DNA of 64,000 bases from Streptomyces atratus (GCF_014648655.1 NZ_BMRN01000023.1:1-64000), one strand, 5' to 3'; numbered from the stretch's first letter, positions 51,900 to 60,441 are shown. A program made the numbers and translations. The notes: generated from the letters alone by a model not told the origin.

Positions 51900-53525
51900 T
51901 CAGCCATGGCCGGGCCGCCCCACGACGCGTTCCGCGACGAGTGGTTCAGCAGCGGTGTGCGCGGGTACGGCGGGGGCGACCGGCAGCGTGAAGCGGACAC
52001 AGGTGCCTTCGGCGGCCTCCGGATCCAGCCAGATCCGGCCCCCGTGGAACTCCACGATCTTCCGGCACAGGGCCAGACCGATGCCCGTTCCCTCGTACTG
52101 CTCCCTGCCGTGCAGACGCTGGAAGATGACGAACACCTTCTGCGAGAACTCCGGCGCGATACCTATGCCATTGTCCGCGACGGAGAAGTGCCAGTCGTCG
52201 CCGTCCCGTACACAGCCGACCGTGATCCGGCAGGGTACGTCGGGGCGGCGGAACTTCACCGCGTTGCCGATCAGGTTCTGCCAGACCATGGAGAGTGCCG
52301 TCGCGTCCCCGGTCGGTTCGGGCAGCGGGTCCTCCCGGACGACCGTGGCACCGGACTCCTCGACGACCAGCGCGAGATTGGCCAGCGCACGGTCGAGGGC
52401 GCCGTCGAGGTCGACCGGCTTCCACCTGTCGTGCACCCGCCCCATACGGGAGAAGGTGAGTAGATCGTTGATCAGCACCTGCATCCGCTTGGCGCCGTCG
52501 ACCGCGTAGTCGATGTACTGCCGTGCCCGGTCGTCGAGCTCCGCGGCGTACCGCTGCTCCAGAAGCCGGCAGAACGAGGCGACCTTGCGCAGCGGTTCCT
52601 GCAGATCGTGCGAGGCGACATAGGCGAACTGCTCCAGTTCGGCATTGGACCGGCGCAGCTCCTGTGCCTGTTCCGCCAGCAGCGTCCCGCGCTCCTGGGA
52701 TTCGGCGAGCTCCTCGACGATGCGGCGGCGCATGTCCTCCACAGCCGCCGCCACCGCCCGCACATCGGACGGTCCGTCGACCTCGATCCGGTTACGGAAC
52801 GCCCCCGAGCTGACCGTGTCCGAGGCGGCGGTCAGCCGGCGCAGCGGCCGGCCCACCATCCGGTTCAGCAGCAGACTCAGCGAGACGATCGCCAGCAGAA
52901 AGCCCACGACCAGCGAGATGAATACCTGGTCACGGGTGATGCGGGCCGTGCTCAGATCGGCGCGGGCCCGGTCGCGCGCCACATCGAGGTGCGCCTGCTG
53001 TGTCGTGTACAGCCGCCGCAGAGTGTCGAATTCGCCCTTGCTCCGCCGGATCGGGGCCGAGGACTCGGACGCCGGGCCGTCCCGGCGTACCGCGGCGACC
53101 AGCGGCTCGGCGTGCCGGCTGCGCCACTCCCGCGCGGCTGCGGCGATCCGGTCAAGATCGCGGGCGAAGGGCTGCTCGTCCCCGACGAGGGAACGCACCC
53201 TGGCCAGCCGCAGCTTCTCGTCCCGCATTCCCGCCTCGTACGGCCGCAGGAAGGTCGAGTCACCGGTGAGCGCGTATCCGCGGACCCCGGTCTCCTGGTC
53301 CAGCAGGGCGTTCTGCAACTGGAAGGACGATGAGCGGGCGGGCTGGATGCGGTCCACCAGCTCGGTGGTGCGGTCGGATATCCGGGACAGCACCAGGCCA
53401 CCGACGGTCAGCCCGCCGCAGACGACCAGCACGAAGACGGCGAGAATCAGATGGACCCAGTTCTGGACCGACAAGTGTGAAACGAGGCCGCGCGGGCGGG
53501 CCGGCGACGCGTCCCGGCCGCTCAT
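51900..53525 (-). CDS. Membrane sensor histidine kinase with CHASE3 and HAMP domains
   Basis: A 541-residue kinase. Membrane segments at about 23-47 and 200-222 flank a CHASE3-type extracellular domain (LQNALLDQETGVRGYALTGD). A HAMP domain follows (NRMVGRPLRRLTAASDTV), then a coiled region, HisKA with QFAYVASHDLQEPLRKVASF (phospho-His in SHD), and HATPase_c with NLIGNAVKF, DNGIGI and GTGIGLALCRKIVE. The start shares a base with the stop of the upstream phosphatase gene (TGATG), so the two are coupled. Confidence 0.93.
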   Translation of the reverse strand: MSGRDASPARPRGLVSHLSVQNWVHLILAVFVLVVCGGLTVGGLVLSRISDRTTELVDRIQPARSSSFQLQNALLDQETGVRGYALTGDSTFLRPYEAGMRDEKLRLARVRSLVGDEQPFARDLDRIAAAAREWRSRHAEPLVAAVRRDGPASESSAPIRRSKGEFDTLRRLYTTQQAHLDVARDRARADLSTARITRDQVFISLVVGFLLAIVSLSLLLNRMVGRPLRRLTAASDTVSSGAFRNRIEVDGPSDVRAVAAAVEDMRRRIVEELAESQERGTLLAEQAQELRRSNAELEQFAYVASHDLQEPLRKVASFCRLLEQRYAAELDDRARQYIDYAVDGAKRMQVLINDLLTFSRMGRVHDRWKPVDLDGALDRALANLALVVEESGATVVREDPLPEPTGDATALSMVWQNLIGNAVKFRRPDVPCRITVGCVRDGDDWHFSVADNGIGIAPEFSQKVFVIFQRLHGREQYEGTGIGLALCRKIVEFHGGRIWLDPEAAEGTCVRFTLPVAPAVPAHTAAEPLVAERVVGRPGHG

Positions 53526-54802
53526 CACGGCTCTCCCCGTCCCCAGCCCAGATGGAGCACGGCCACGTCGTCGGCGAGACCGCCGTACGGGGACGCGGCC
53601 CCGGCGGCCTCGTCGACCAGGGTGTCCACAAAGGCACGGGCCGCCAGGGCCCCATGCCTGCGGGCCATGGTGAGCAGGCCGTCCTCGCCCAGCCGGGAAC
53701 CAGGCCCCGTGCGCCCCTCGAAGAGGCCGTCCGTGAAGAGGACGATCCGCCCGTCCCCGGGCAGGGACAGCTCCGAGACGCTCCACCGTCCCGCCCCCGG
53801 GAGCAGCCCCAGGGCCATCCCGGGCTCGGGCTCTACCCGGCTCACCCGGGCACCGCTGCGCAGCAGCAGCCCGGGGTGACCGGCCCGCACCACCCGCACC
53901 CGACGGCGGTCCGGCGCGAAGGACAGTGAGGTGACGGTGGCGAAGACATGCGGGTCGGATCGTTCGGCGACCAGGATCTCCTCCAGCAACCTGACGCGTT
54001 CGAGCTGGCCGGTGGCGCACAACACCGCGGTGCGCCAGGCCACCCGCAGACAGACACCCAGCGCCGCCTCCGCGGCCCCGTGCCCCGACACATCACCGAT
54101 CACCGCGTGCACCGTGCCGTCGGACGTCTGCACCACGTCGTAGAAGTCACCGCTGAGCAAGGCGTGCGCCCGGCCCGGTTCGTATCGCGCCACCGCCTCG
54201 AAGGAGTCGTCGCGCAGCAGGGGCACGGGCAGCAGCCCGCGTTCGAGGCGGGCGTTCTCCTGCGCCATCAGCCGGTTGGCACGCAGCGCCGCGGCGGCCC
54301 GCTCGACCTGCTTGCGCTGGAGGGCGTACCGGACCGAGCGGCCCAGCGCCTCCGGATCCAGCCGCCCCTTGACGAGATAGTCCTGGGCGCCGGTCGCCAC
54401 GGCCGACAGGCCCGTATCGGCCTCGGCCCTGCCGGTCAGCACCACAATGGCCGCATCGGGCGCCGACTCGACGATCTGGGTGACGGCGTCCAGGCCGTAC
54501 ACATCGGACAGGTGCAGATCGAGCAGTACGCAGCACGGGGTCCGGCAGCCGGCCAGGAACCGGCGCGCCTCCGTGAGCGTCCTGCACCAGGTCAGGGCGG
54601 AGTCCAGTTCGCTGTCGGCGAGCATCTCCTCGACGAGGAGCGCATCACCGGCGTCGTCCTCGACCAGCAGGATCACGGCATCGACGTCCCACACCGAGCC
54701 GTTGCCGAGACTGTTGCCGACCGGCACAAGTCTGTTCTGTTCGGGGACGGCGGCCGGGCGCACAGGTTGCGGCGGAGCGCCGCCCACAGGGAGTTCGGCC
54801 AC
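53525..54802 (-). CDS. Response-regulator SpoIIE-type phosphatase (PP2C)
   Basis: A 425-residue protein read from GTG 54,802; upstream codons are a non-conserved extension. A receiver domain (about 40-160) has the phospho-acceptor Asp in CCVLLDLHLSDVYG and Lys in DYLVKGRLDP. A linker helix leads to a PP2C/SpoIIE domain with metal-site text SGDFYDVVQ, VIGDVSGHGAAEAALG and GLADDVAVLHLG. It should dephosphorylate a Ser/Thr phosphoprotein, such as an anti-sigma antagonist, in response to phosphorylation by the coupled CHASE3 kinase. Confidence 0.93.
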   Translation of the reverse strand: MAELPVGGAPPQPVRPAAVPEQNRLVPVGNSLGNGSVWDVDAVILLVEDDAGDALLVEEMLADSELDSALTWCRTLTEARRFLAGCRTPCCVLLDLHLSDVYGLDAVTQIVESAPDAAIVVLTGRAEADTGLSAVATGAQDYLVKGRLDPEALGRSVRYALQRKQVERAAAALRANRLMAQENARLERGLLPVPLLRDDSFEAVARYEPGRAHALLSGDFYDVVQTSDGTVHAVIGDVSGHGAAEAALGVCLRVAWRTAVLCATGQLERVRLLEEILVAERSDPHVFATVTSLSFAPDRRRVRVVRAGHPGLLLRSGARVSRVEPEPGMALGLLPGAGRWSVSELSLPGDGRIVLFTDGLFEGRTGPGSRLGEDGLLTMARRHGALAARAFVDTLVDEAAGAASPYGGLADDVAVLHLGWGRGEP

Positions 54803-55055
54803 TCTCCACCCCCTTGTAAGGACGGCACAGCTCAGCCCTGGCCGTATCGCAGGGAAGCATATGTGACCGATCCGTGGAGGAGCCGTCCGGCGGGGGCAGC
54901 CATGCACACGCGAGCCCGCGAACTGCGGCGAACCGCTGTGAAGTCACGCGAACGGAGCAGCATCCGGTGCATGGCAGACTTGATCGGGGCGTTCGGCCCG
55001 GCAGGACCATGTATGGCGGTCGGCGCCACGAGTGACAAGCGACAGAGGAACGGCA

Positions 55056-56540
55056 ATGACGGTGACAGAGGACAGCCCGGAGCTCGCTCCCGGTACTGAG
55101 GAGTTCGGTCCCGGTATCGACCCGGAGCGGCTGGCCGTCTGCCTGAGCGTGCTCGACGAACTCGACAGCATCGAGGTCGACCACCCCGACGCCATCGCCG
55201 TGCGCCGCGCCACGGCCGGGATCTACCGGACCGTGAAGCAGCGCCGCCGTCAGGAGCGCCGCGCCGCCAAGACCGCGCACGACAAGGCCGTCACCGAGGC
55301 CACCGCGACCGGCTCGGCCGACCGCATCGACGACGAGACCCAGGGGGTCTTGCCGTCGTCCTCGGCCCGTGCCGAGATCGCGGGAGTCCTCCAGCGGCCC
55401 CGGTCCTGCTACATCTGCAAGACCAGGTACGTCGAGGTGGACGCCTTTTACCACCAGCTCTGCCAGCAGTGCGCCAAGGAGAACCGCTCGCGCCGCGACG
55501 CACGGACCGACCTCACCGGCCGGCGCGCGCTCCTCACCGGCGGCCGCGCGAAGATCGGCATGTACATCGGGCTGCGGCTGCTGCGCGACGGCGCGCACAC
55601 CACCATCACCACCCGTTTTCCCAACGACGCGATCCGCCGTTTCAAGGCGATGCCGGACAGCGACGAGTGGATCCACCGGCTGAAGATCGTCGGAATCGAT
55701 CTGCGCGACCCCGCCCAGGTCGTCGCGCTCGCCGACTCGGTCGCGGCCGAGGGCCCGCTGGACATTCTGATCAACAACGCGGCACAGACCGTGCGCCGGT
55801 CCGCGAACGCGTACAGCGAACTGGTCAACGCCGAGTCCGCCCCGCTCCCGGCGGGCGAGCTGCCCGCCGCCGAGGTCATCGGCACCTTCGGCAGCGGCAC
55901 CGTCGACCGTGTCGCGGCCCTCCCGGCCGCCCGCAAGGAAGGCCTGAGCGCGCAGGACGTCACCGAGCTCGCCCTGGTCACCGGGTCCGCCTCCCTGGAG
56001 CGGATCGCCGCCGGAACGGCGATCGACGCGGGCGGTCTCGTACCCGACCTGCATGACACCAACAGCTGGATCCAGACCGTCGAAGAGGTCGAACCGATCG
56101 AGCTGCTGGAAGTCCAGCTCTGCAACTCCACCGCGCCCTTCATCCTGATCAGCCGGCTCCGCCCGGCGATGGCGGCGACCGCCGCCAAGCGCGCCTATGT
56201 GGTCAACGTGTCCGCGATGGAGGGTGTGTTCAGCCGTGGCTACAAGGGCGCGGGCCACCCGCACACCAACATGGCCAAGGCCGCGCTGAACATGCTCACC
56301 CGCACCAGCGCCCAGGAGATGTTCGAGAAGGACGGCATCCTGATGACCGCCGTCGACACCGGCTGGATCACCGACGAGCGCCCGCACCCCGACAAGATCC
56401 GGCTTGCCGAAGAGGGCTTCCATGCCCCGCTCGACCTGGTCGACGGCGCCGCCCGCGTCTACGACCCGATCGTGCGCGGCGAGGAGGGCGAGGACCTGTA
56501 CGGCTGCTTCCTCAAGGACTACGCGCCCGCCAACTGGTAG
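55056..56540 (+). CDS. SDR-like oxidoreductase with an N-terminal zinc-ribbon extension
   Basis: A 494-residue protein from ATG 55,056 (AGAGGAA upstream). Residues 1-110 are helical. Cys118-x2-Cys121 and Cys136-x2-Cys139 form a zinc-ribbon-like motif. The SDR part begins at 152 with TGGRAKIG (161-168), a variant of TGxxxGIG, and has LINNAAQ (239-244). An insertion of about 80 residues follows. The catalytic Ser is probably Ser386, but the usual Tyr of Y-x3-K is Thr404 before Lys408 (HTNMAK). This suggests altered chemistry or a non-catalytic, binding role. A real terminator follows the gene. Confidence 0.87.
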   Translation: MTVTEDSPELAPGTEEFGPGIDPERLAVCLSVLDELDSIEVDHPDAIAVRRATAGIYRTVKQRRRQERRAAKTAHDKAVTEATATGSADRIDDETQGVLPSSSARAEIAGVLQRPRSCYICKTRYVEVDAFYHQLCQQCAKENRSRRDARTDLTGRRALLTGGRAKIGMYIGLRLLRDGAHTTITTRFPNDAIRRFKAMPDSDEWIHRLKIVGIDLRDPAQVVALADSVAAEGPLDILINNAAQTVRRSANAYSELVNAESAPLPAGELPAAEVIGTFGSGTVDRVAALPAARKEGLSAQDVTELALVTGSASLERIAAGTAIDAGGLVPDLHDTNSWIQTVEEVEPIELLEVQLCNSTAPFILISRLRPAMAATAAKRAYVVNVSAMEGVFSRGYKGAGHPHTNMAKAALNMLTRTSAQEMFEKDGILMTAVDTGWITDERPHPDKIRLAEEGFHAPLDLVDGAARVYDPIVRGEEGEDLYGCFLKDYAPANW

Positions 56541-56574
56541 TCAACCGGTGGCGCTGCGTTCGTGCGGCGCCATG

Positions 56575-56609
56575 GACCCGGCCCGGAACGCGTTCCTGGC
56601 CGGGTCTTT
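56575..56609 (+). terminator. Rho-independent terminator after the zinc-ribbon SDR gene
   Basis: GACCCGGCC pairs with GGCCGGGTC around an inner GGAACGCGTTCC stem, followed by TTTT at 56,607-56,610. One of the few classical U-tract terminators in the window. Confidence 0.88.
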
Positions 56610-56889
56610 TCCGTACTCGATGGCCGAAAGTGACCTAGTGCACACATTCCATCGAGCGGGATCGCGCTCATTTGGTTACTCTGATCCGAACGGACGTCAT
56701 CGAGGAGTCCACAAAACCTCCTCGACCGTCCTGGGACAGGCTTGTCAACCAAGTCGCCGTCCCGCCCCGTACCCGGCGCCACCGCGACCGAACTGTTCTT
56801 GCCCCTGCCCCTCGCGGGTGGTCGACCCCCGGATATGAGGCCGCGGCGTCGGCGACGCCCCGGGGTTACGCGACACGAAGGAGTGCGCG

Positions 56890-57066
56890 GTGACGACACC
56901 AGAACTGGCGAAGCGCGAGAAGCGACCGGCCGAACGGCACGGAGAACGGACCCGCAAGACCGAGAAGCTCCGGAACATCGAGGTCTGGGCCAGGTCGGCG
57001 CCGATCCGGCTGGCCGGCTACGAGGACGACCTCGCCGAGCCACACATCCTGCCCAGCGTCGACTGA
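56890..57066 (+). CDS. Small basic protein of 58 residues
   Basis: GTG 56,890 with GAAGGAG ending 6 bases upstream. The translation starts MTTPELAKREKRPAERHGE and ends GYEDDLAEPHILPSVD; the middle contains EVWARSAPIRLAGYED. It is rich in Lys and Arg in the first half and acidic at the end. I do not recognise a named family. The strong ribosome site, high GC at third positions and flanking terminators on both sides support a real single-gene unit, easily missed because of its size and GTG start. Confidence 0.75.
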   Translation: MTTPELAKREKRPAERHGERTRKTEKLRNIEVWARSAPIRLAGYEDDLAEPHILPSVD

Positions 57067-57086
57067 CCGCTTCACACCTTCACAAC

Positions 57087-57130
57087 CCGAGCTCCGGCCC
57101 GCACCCCGCGAGGGGTGGGCTGGAGCTCGG
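57087..57130. terminator. Long hairpin after the 58-residue gene
   Basis: CCGAGCTCC (57,087-57,095) pairs with GGAGCTCGG (57,122-57,130); inner stems GCCC/GGGC and CACCCC/GGGGTG continue it around a GCGA tetraloop. It can serve both strands. Confidence 0.82.
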
Positions 57131-57149
57131 CTGTTCGGGCGTCCCCCGG

Positions 57150-57330
57150 TCAGAAGGCCGCATCGGCCGCCGCTGCCCCGGCGAACGACAGCCCGATCCC
57201 CCAGCGACGCTGAGCAGCAGATGGCGGGCCGATGTGACGGCGGGCCGATGTGAGGGACAGCAGTTCGTACGAGAACGCCGACCAGGTCGACCACGCGCCG
57301 CAGAAGCCAGTGGCGAGCAGAAGCTGGAGC
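57150..57330 (-). pseudogene. C-terminal remnant of a CrcB/Fluc fluoride channel gene
   Basis: The minus frame reads LLLATGFCGAWSTWSAFSYE then LLSLTSARRHIGPPS and ends SFAGAAAADAAF and stop. TGFCGA-x-ST-x-S-x-FSYE is the signature of CrcB fluoride channels. The first membrane segments are gone; at about 57,330 the sequence changes abruptly to a fragment of another gene on the opposite strand. Confidence 0.78.
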
Positions 57331-57336
57331 CTGGGC

Positions 57337-57532
57337 CCTGGCGCATCAGGGCGCGAACCTCACCGTCGAGGCCCCCGTGCCGATCCGCAGCGGTGACCGG
57401 GTCACCCTGCTCGGTCACGACCGGCCGCTCAGCCGGCGCGCCACGGACGGCTCGCTGGCGATCGACGCACCGGCGGCGGCCCGCAGGACCGGGAAGCACG
57501 CCCGGGTGTTCAAGATCGCCTGGTCGGGCTGA
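57337..57532 (+). pseudogene. C-terminal remnant of an alpha-L-fucosidase (GH29)-like gene
   Basis: The plus frame reads LTVEAPVPIRSGDRVTLLGH then DRPLSRRATDGSLAIDAPAA and ends RTGKHARVFKIAWSG and stop. This is the C-terminal beta-sandwich end of bacterial alpha-L-fucosidases (GDRVTLLGHD...AARRTGRHAWVFKI). All catalytic sequence is absent. Its end overlaps the last 23 bases of the lipase maturation factor gene, convergent. Confidence 0.72.
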
Positions 57533-58946
57533 CCCAGGCGGGAGCGAGCGATACGGGGGGCATGAAGTCCCGCACATAGGTGCGGTGCCACCACCGTCCG
57601 GTGGCCCGCAGTTCGCGCCAGGTCGTGTACCGGTAGTGGTACAGCCTGGCGCGGACATGTGTGGGCGGGGTCTCGGGGAACGGGTTGTGGCGCAGCAGCC
57701 GGAGCGTGTCCCGGTCGTTCTCCAGCAGCCGCTCCACGAACTGGCCGAACCAGGGGCCCGCGTACGCGGGGGAGAGGGCCGCGAACCACATCAGCCAGTC
57801 GAGCCGCAGATGGTACGGGGCGAACTGGCGGGGCAGCCGGTGCGGATCGCCCGGCTTGCCGCGGAAGCCGTACTCCTGCCAGACGGTGCCGTCGTGGAGT
57901 TCCTGCTCGTCGGTGCCCTCGACCACCACCTCCAGCCGGACCCGGCTGATGCTGCCGAACGCGCCGTAGGTATTGACCAGATGCAGTGGGTCGAACGAGC
58001 GGTTCATCACCTGGCGGCGGGAGATCAGATTGCGCGCCGGGCGGTAGCTGAGGAACACGACCAGCGCGGTGACCGCGATGACGACGATCTCGTACCAGAG
58101 CGGCGGCGCGGACTGTGCGGGCGGCGCGGTGAACAGGGACCAGTCGACGGCGGACAGGGCGAGAGTGATCGTCACCCAGTTCAGCCAGGCGAAGTTCCCC
58201 GAGACGACCAGCCACAGCTGGGTGACGATCATCAGTCCCGCGGCCGCGCTCGCCACCGGCTGCGGAGTGAAGAGGAGCACCGGCACCAGGAGTTGAGTGA
58301 CATGGTTGGCCGCCACCTCGGCCCGGTGGACGGGCCTGGGCAGCCGGTGGAAGAACCAGCTCAGCGGTCCCGGCATCGGCTGGGTCTCGTGGTGGAAGTA
58401 CAGACACGTCAGCTTGCGCCAGCATTCGTCGCCGCGGATCTTGATCAGCCCGGCGCCGAACTCCACCCGGAACAGCACCCAGCGCAGCAGCCACAGCACC
58501 AGCACGGGCGGCGCCGTGTCCGCGTTGCCGAGAAAGACGGCGAGGAAGCCGGTCTCCAGCAGCAGGGACTCCCAGCCGAAGCCGTACCACGTCTGGCCTA
58601 CCTGGACGATCGACAGATAGAGCGCCCACGGCAGTGCCCAGAGCGCCATCGCCGCCCAGAGCGGAACATAGGCGTCCACGCCCGCGATCAGCGCGACGGC
58701 GAGCGCGCAGCCGGTCCAGCAGACGAGGGCGAAGAAGCGGTCGGAGTAGTGGAGCCGGAAGAGGCCGGGCGTGCTGCGCCAGTCCGTACGCCGCAGGAAA
58801 TCCGGTACGGGCAGCATGCCGCGTTCGCCGATCAGCGCCCGGAACTGGAGCGCGGCGGTGAGAAAGGCGACCAGATAGATGCCGGCCAGAGCCCGCTGGA
58901 AGATCAGCCGGCTGAGCCAGTACCCGTCTGCGGTGAACCACTCCAT
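57510..58946 (-). CDS. Lipase maturation factor (LMF1)-family membrane protein
   Basis: A 478-residue multi-pass protein. LMF family text: SRLIFQRALAGIYLVAFLTAALQ, QVGQTWYGFGWESLLLETGFLA, FGAGLIKIRGDECWRKLTCL and YHYRYTTWRELRATGRWWHR. About seven membrane segments, then a soluble C-terminal domain with LVNTYGAFGSISRVR. In animals LMF1 helps fold secreted lipases; bacterial homologues have unknown roles and are sometimes tied to vitamin-K-dependent carboxylase-like folds. A single gene with its own start (GGAG upstream of ATG 58,946). Confidence 0.92.
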   Translation of the reverse strand: MEWFTADGYWLSRLIFQRALAGIYLVAFLTAALQFRALIGERGMLPVPDFLRRTDWRSTPGLFRLHYSDRFFALVCWTGCALAVALIAGVDAYVPLWAAMALWALPWALYLSIVQVGQTWYGFGWESLLLETGFLAVFLGNADTAPPVLVLWLLRWVLFRVEFGAGLIKIRGDECWRKLTCLYFHHETQPMPGPLSWFFHRLPRPVHRAEVAANHVTQLLVPVLLFTPQPVASAAAGLMIVTQLWLVVSGNFAWLNWVTITLALSAVDWSLFTAPPAQSAPPLWYEIVVIAVTALVVFLSYRPARNLISRRQVMNRSFDPLHLVNTYGAFGSISRVRLEVVVEGTDEQELHDGTVWQEYGFRGKPGDPHRLPRQFAPYHLRLDWLMWFAALSPAYAGPWFGQFVERLLENDRDTLRLLRHNPFPETPPTHVRARLYHYRYTTWRELRATGRWWHRTYVRDFMPPVSLAPAWVSPTRRS

Positions 58947-58983
58947 TGTCTCCAGTATCGGTCCGGTGACGCGGCTCGGCCCT

Positions 58984-59508
58984 TCAGACCCGCGCTCCCC
59001 GGTCTTCGGTGACGATCCGGCGCAGCGTGGTGCCGAGCCGACGGGCGTACCACCGCTGGATCACCGGTACGACGGGCCCCGCGAGCCGGGCGTGCCAGGC
59101 GGCAGGGCGGCTGAACGCCATGACGGTGAACCACACCGCCCCGTCGTCCGCCAGCTCCACCACGAATGACTCCTCGCCGCACTCGGGGTGCCGGACCAGC
59201 GTCCCGTACGCGAACCCGATGCGGTTCTTCTCGTACGCGGTCCAGACGACGCGGCAGGGTGCGGTGAACCGGAACGGGCCGATGCCCAGCGACACCCGAA
59301 CCGAGACCCCTGCCTCGGCGCGGGCCGCCGACGCGCGGACCCCGGCACCGCTGGTTCGATGCATGCGCCATTCGGTGACCGCCGCGCCCGCTGTCTCGAA
59401 GTCGGCCCGGCCGCGTCCGACCCGGGTCCGGTGGTGGAGGTGGTTGTAGCCGTCGGGGAGCGGGCCGAGGCGAGTGGCTCCGACCTCGGGGTAGGTGAAG
59501 GTGCTCAT
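58984..59508 (-). CDS. DUF1990 family protein
   Basis: A 174-residue protein: MSTFTYPEVGATRLGPLPDGYNHLHHRTRVG, GFAYGTLVRHPECGEESFVVE and the end WYARRLGTTLRRIV are the DUF1990 pattern. It probably has a SRPBCC-like ligand-binding fold. Its start overlaps the YndJ gene stop by 4 bases, so the two are co-translated. Function is unknown; pairing with YndJ is recurrent in bacteria. Confidence 0.92.
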   Translation of the reverse strand: MSTFTYPEVGATRLGPLPDGYNHLHHRTRVGRGRADFETAGAAVTEWRMHRTSGAGVRASAARAEAGVSVRVSLGIGPFRFTAPCRVVWTAYEKNRIGFAYGTLVRHPECGEESFVVELADDGAVWFTVMAFSRPAAWHARLAGPVVPVIQRWYARRLGTTLRRIVTEDRGARV

Positions 59509-60359
59509 GAGGTCCTGCCTTCGTGATCGGTGTGATTCCGGAGCCTGCGCCAGGCAAGCACGGAGCAGAGCGCGAAGCCGAGTGCGTTGCCGAGACCGTG
59601 GGTGGCGGCCATCCACGTCAGCGTGGGGTGAGGGAGCCCGGTGGCCTCGCCCAGTGCCCAGCTCAGCGCGAGCACCATGGTGACCACGAGCACGGCGGAC
59701 GAGGTGGCGAGCAGCAGCCGGGTGATGCGGTCCCGTTGCCCGCCGCGGATCGATCGCCAGGTGAGCAGGGCGACGGTCCACATGCCCGCTGTCAGAACGA
59801 CTGCCCCGGCCAGCTCGGCCCGGTCCCCGATGAAATAGCCGATCAGTACGAGCAGGGTGCCCAGCGGCACGCTCAGCGCAGCGAACCTTCCTGCGGCGCT
59901 GTCGGCGATCCGGCAGACGAGTCCCGAGACCAGTGCGGCGGCGAATCCGGCGAAGTGGAAGTGCGGCACGGTCAGTGCCAGGATGCCGAGCCCGAAGCCG
60001 AAGAGTGTGTGCCCCGAGCGTTCGGCGACCAGTGCGACGGCGGCGATCGCAGGGGTGACCAGGGCGGTGAGCAGGGCGATCTCCGTGGGTGCCACGGCGG
60101 ACGCTCTGGACGCTGCGAGGTTACGGAGCAGCCGCGGCGGGGCGTGCAGGGCGAGGAGCACGGCGCCGAGCGCGTAACAGGCCGCCAGGACGGCGGCGGG
60201 CCCGCCTCGCGGCAGCCAGAGTGCGACGGCGCCCGGCACGGCGAAGAGCGGCCACAGACGGCGCATCCGGTCCAGCTCGGGCGCACCGGTCAGCCGCAGC
60301 CCCATCGGAACCACCACCAGCATGCCCAGCATCACGATCAGACCGACCAGTACGGACAT
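59505..60359 (-). CDS. YndJ-family membrane protein
   Basis: A 284-residue protein with about nine membrane segments, including FGLGILALTVPHFHFAGFAAALVSG and LTWMAATHGLGNALGFALCSVLAW, the YndJ hallmarks with conserved His in HFHFAG and THGLGN. ATG 60,359 sits behind GGGGGG; a GTG two codons earlier is possible. Membrane-bound enzyme or carrier, function unknown. Two strong palindromes upstream suggest TetR-type control. Confidence 0.9.
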   Translation of the reverse strand: MSVLVGLIVMLGMLVVVPMGLRLTGAPELDRMRRLWPLFAVPGAVALWLPRGGPAAVLAACYALGAVLLALHAPPRLLRNLAASRASAVAPTEIALLTALVTPAIAAVALVAERSGHTLFGFGLGILALTVPHFHFAGFAAALVSGLVCRIADSAAGRFAALSVPLGTLLVLIGYFIGDRAELAGAVVLTAGMWTVALLTWRSIRGGQRDRITRLLLATSSAVLVVTMVLALSWALGEATGLPHPTLTWMAATHGLGNALGFALCSVLAWRRLRNHTDHEGRTS

Positions 60360-60372
60360 GACCACCCCCCGA

Positions 60373-60388
60373 CTTGAACGTGTTCAAG
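60373..60388. promoter_or_regulatory. TetR-type operator upstream of YndJ (16-bp palindrome)
   Basis: CTTGAACGTGTTCAAG is a perfect palindrome 14 bases upstream of the YndJ start. TTGAAC-N2-GTTCAA is a typical operator for TetR regulators of the DUF1990/YndJ type of unit. No TetR gene is adjacent. Confidence 0.7.
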
Positions 60389-60407
60389 TGTGCTCGGTGA
60401 TGACTCT

Positions 60408-60441
60408 ACGGCCTCTCTTGAACGCGTTCAAGAGAGGCCGT
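60408..60441. promoter_or_regulatory. Perfect 34-bp palindrome with the same TTGAAC core
   Basis: Bases 60,408-60,441 form a perfect palindrome centred on CTTGAACGCGTTCAAG with extended arms ACGGCCTCT and AGAGGCCGT. It repeats the core of the site 20 bases away. It may be a second operator and may also fold as a transcription terminator stem for sequence on either side. Confidence 0.72.
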
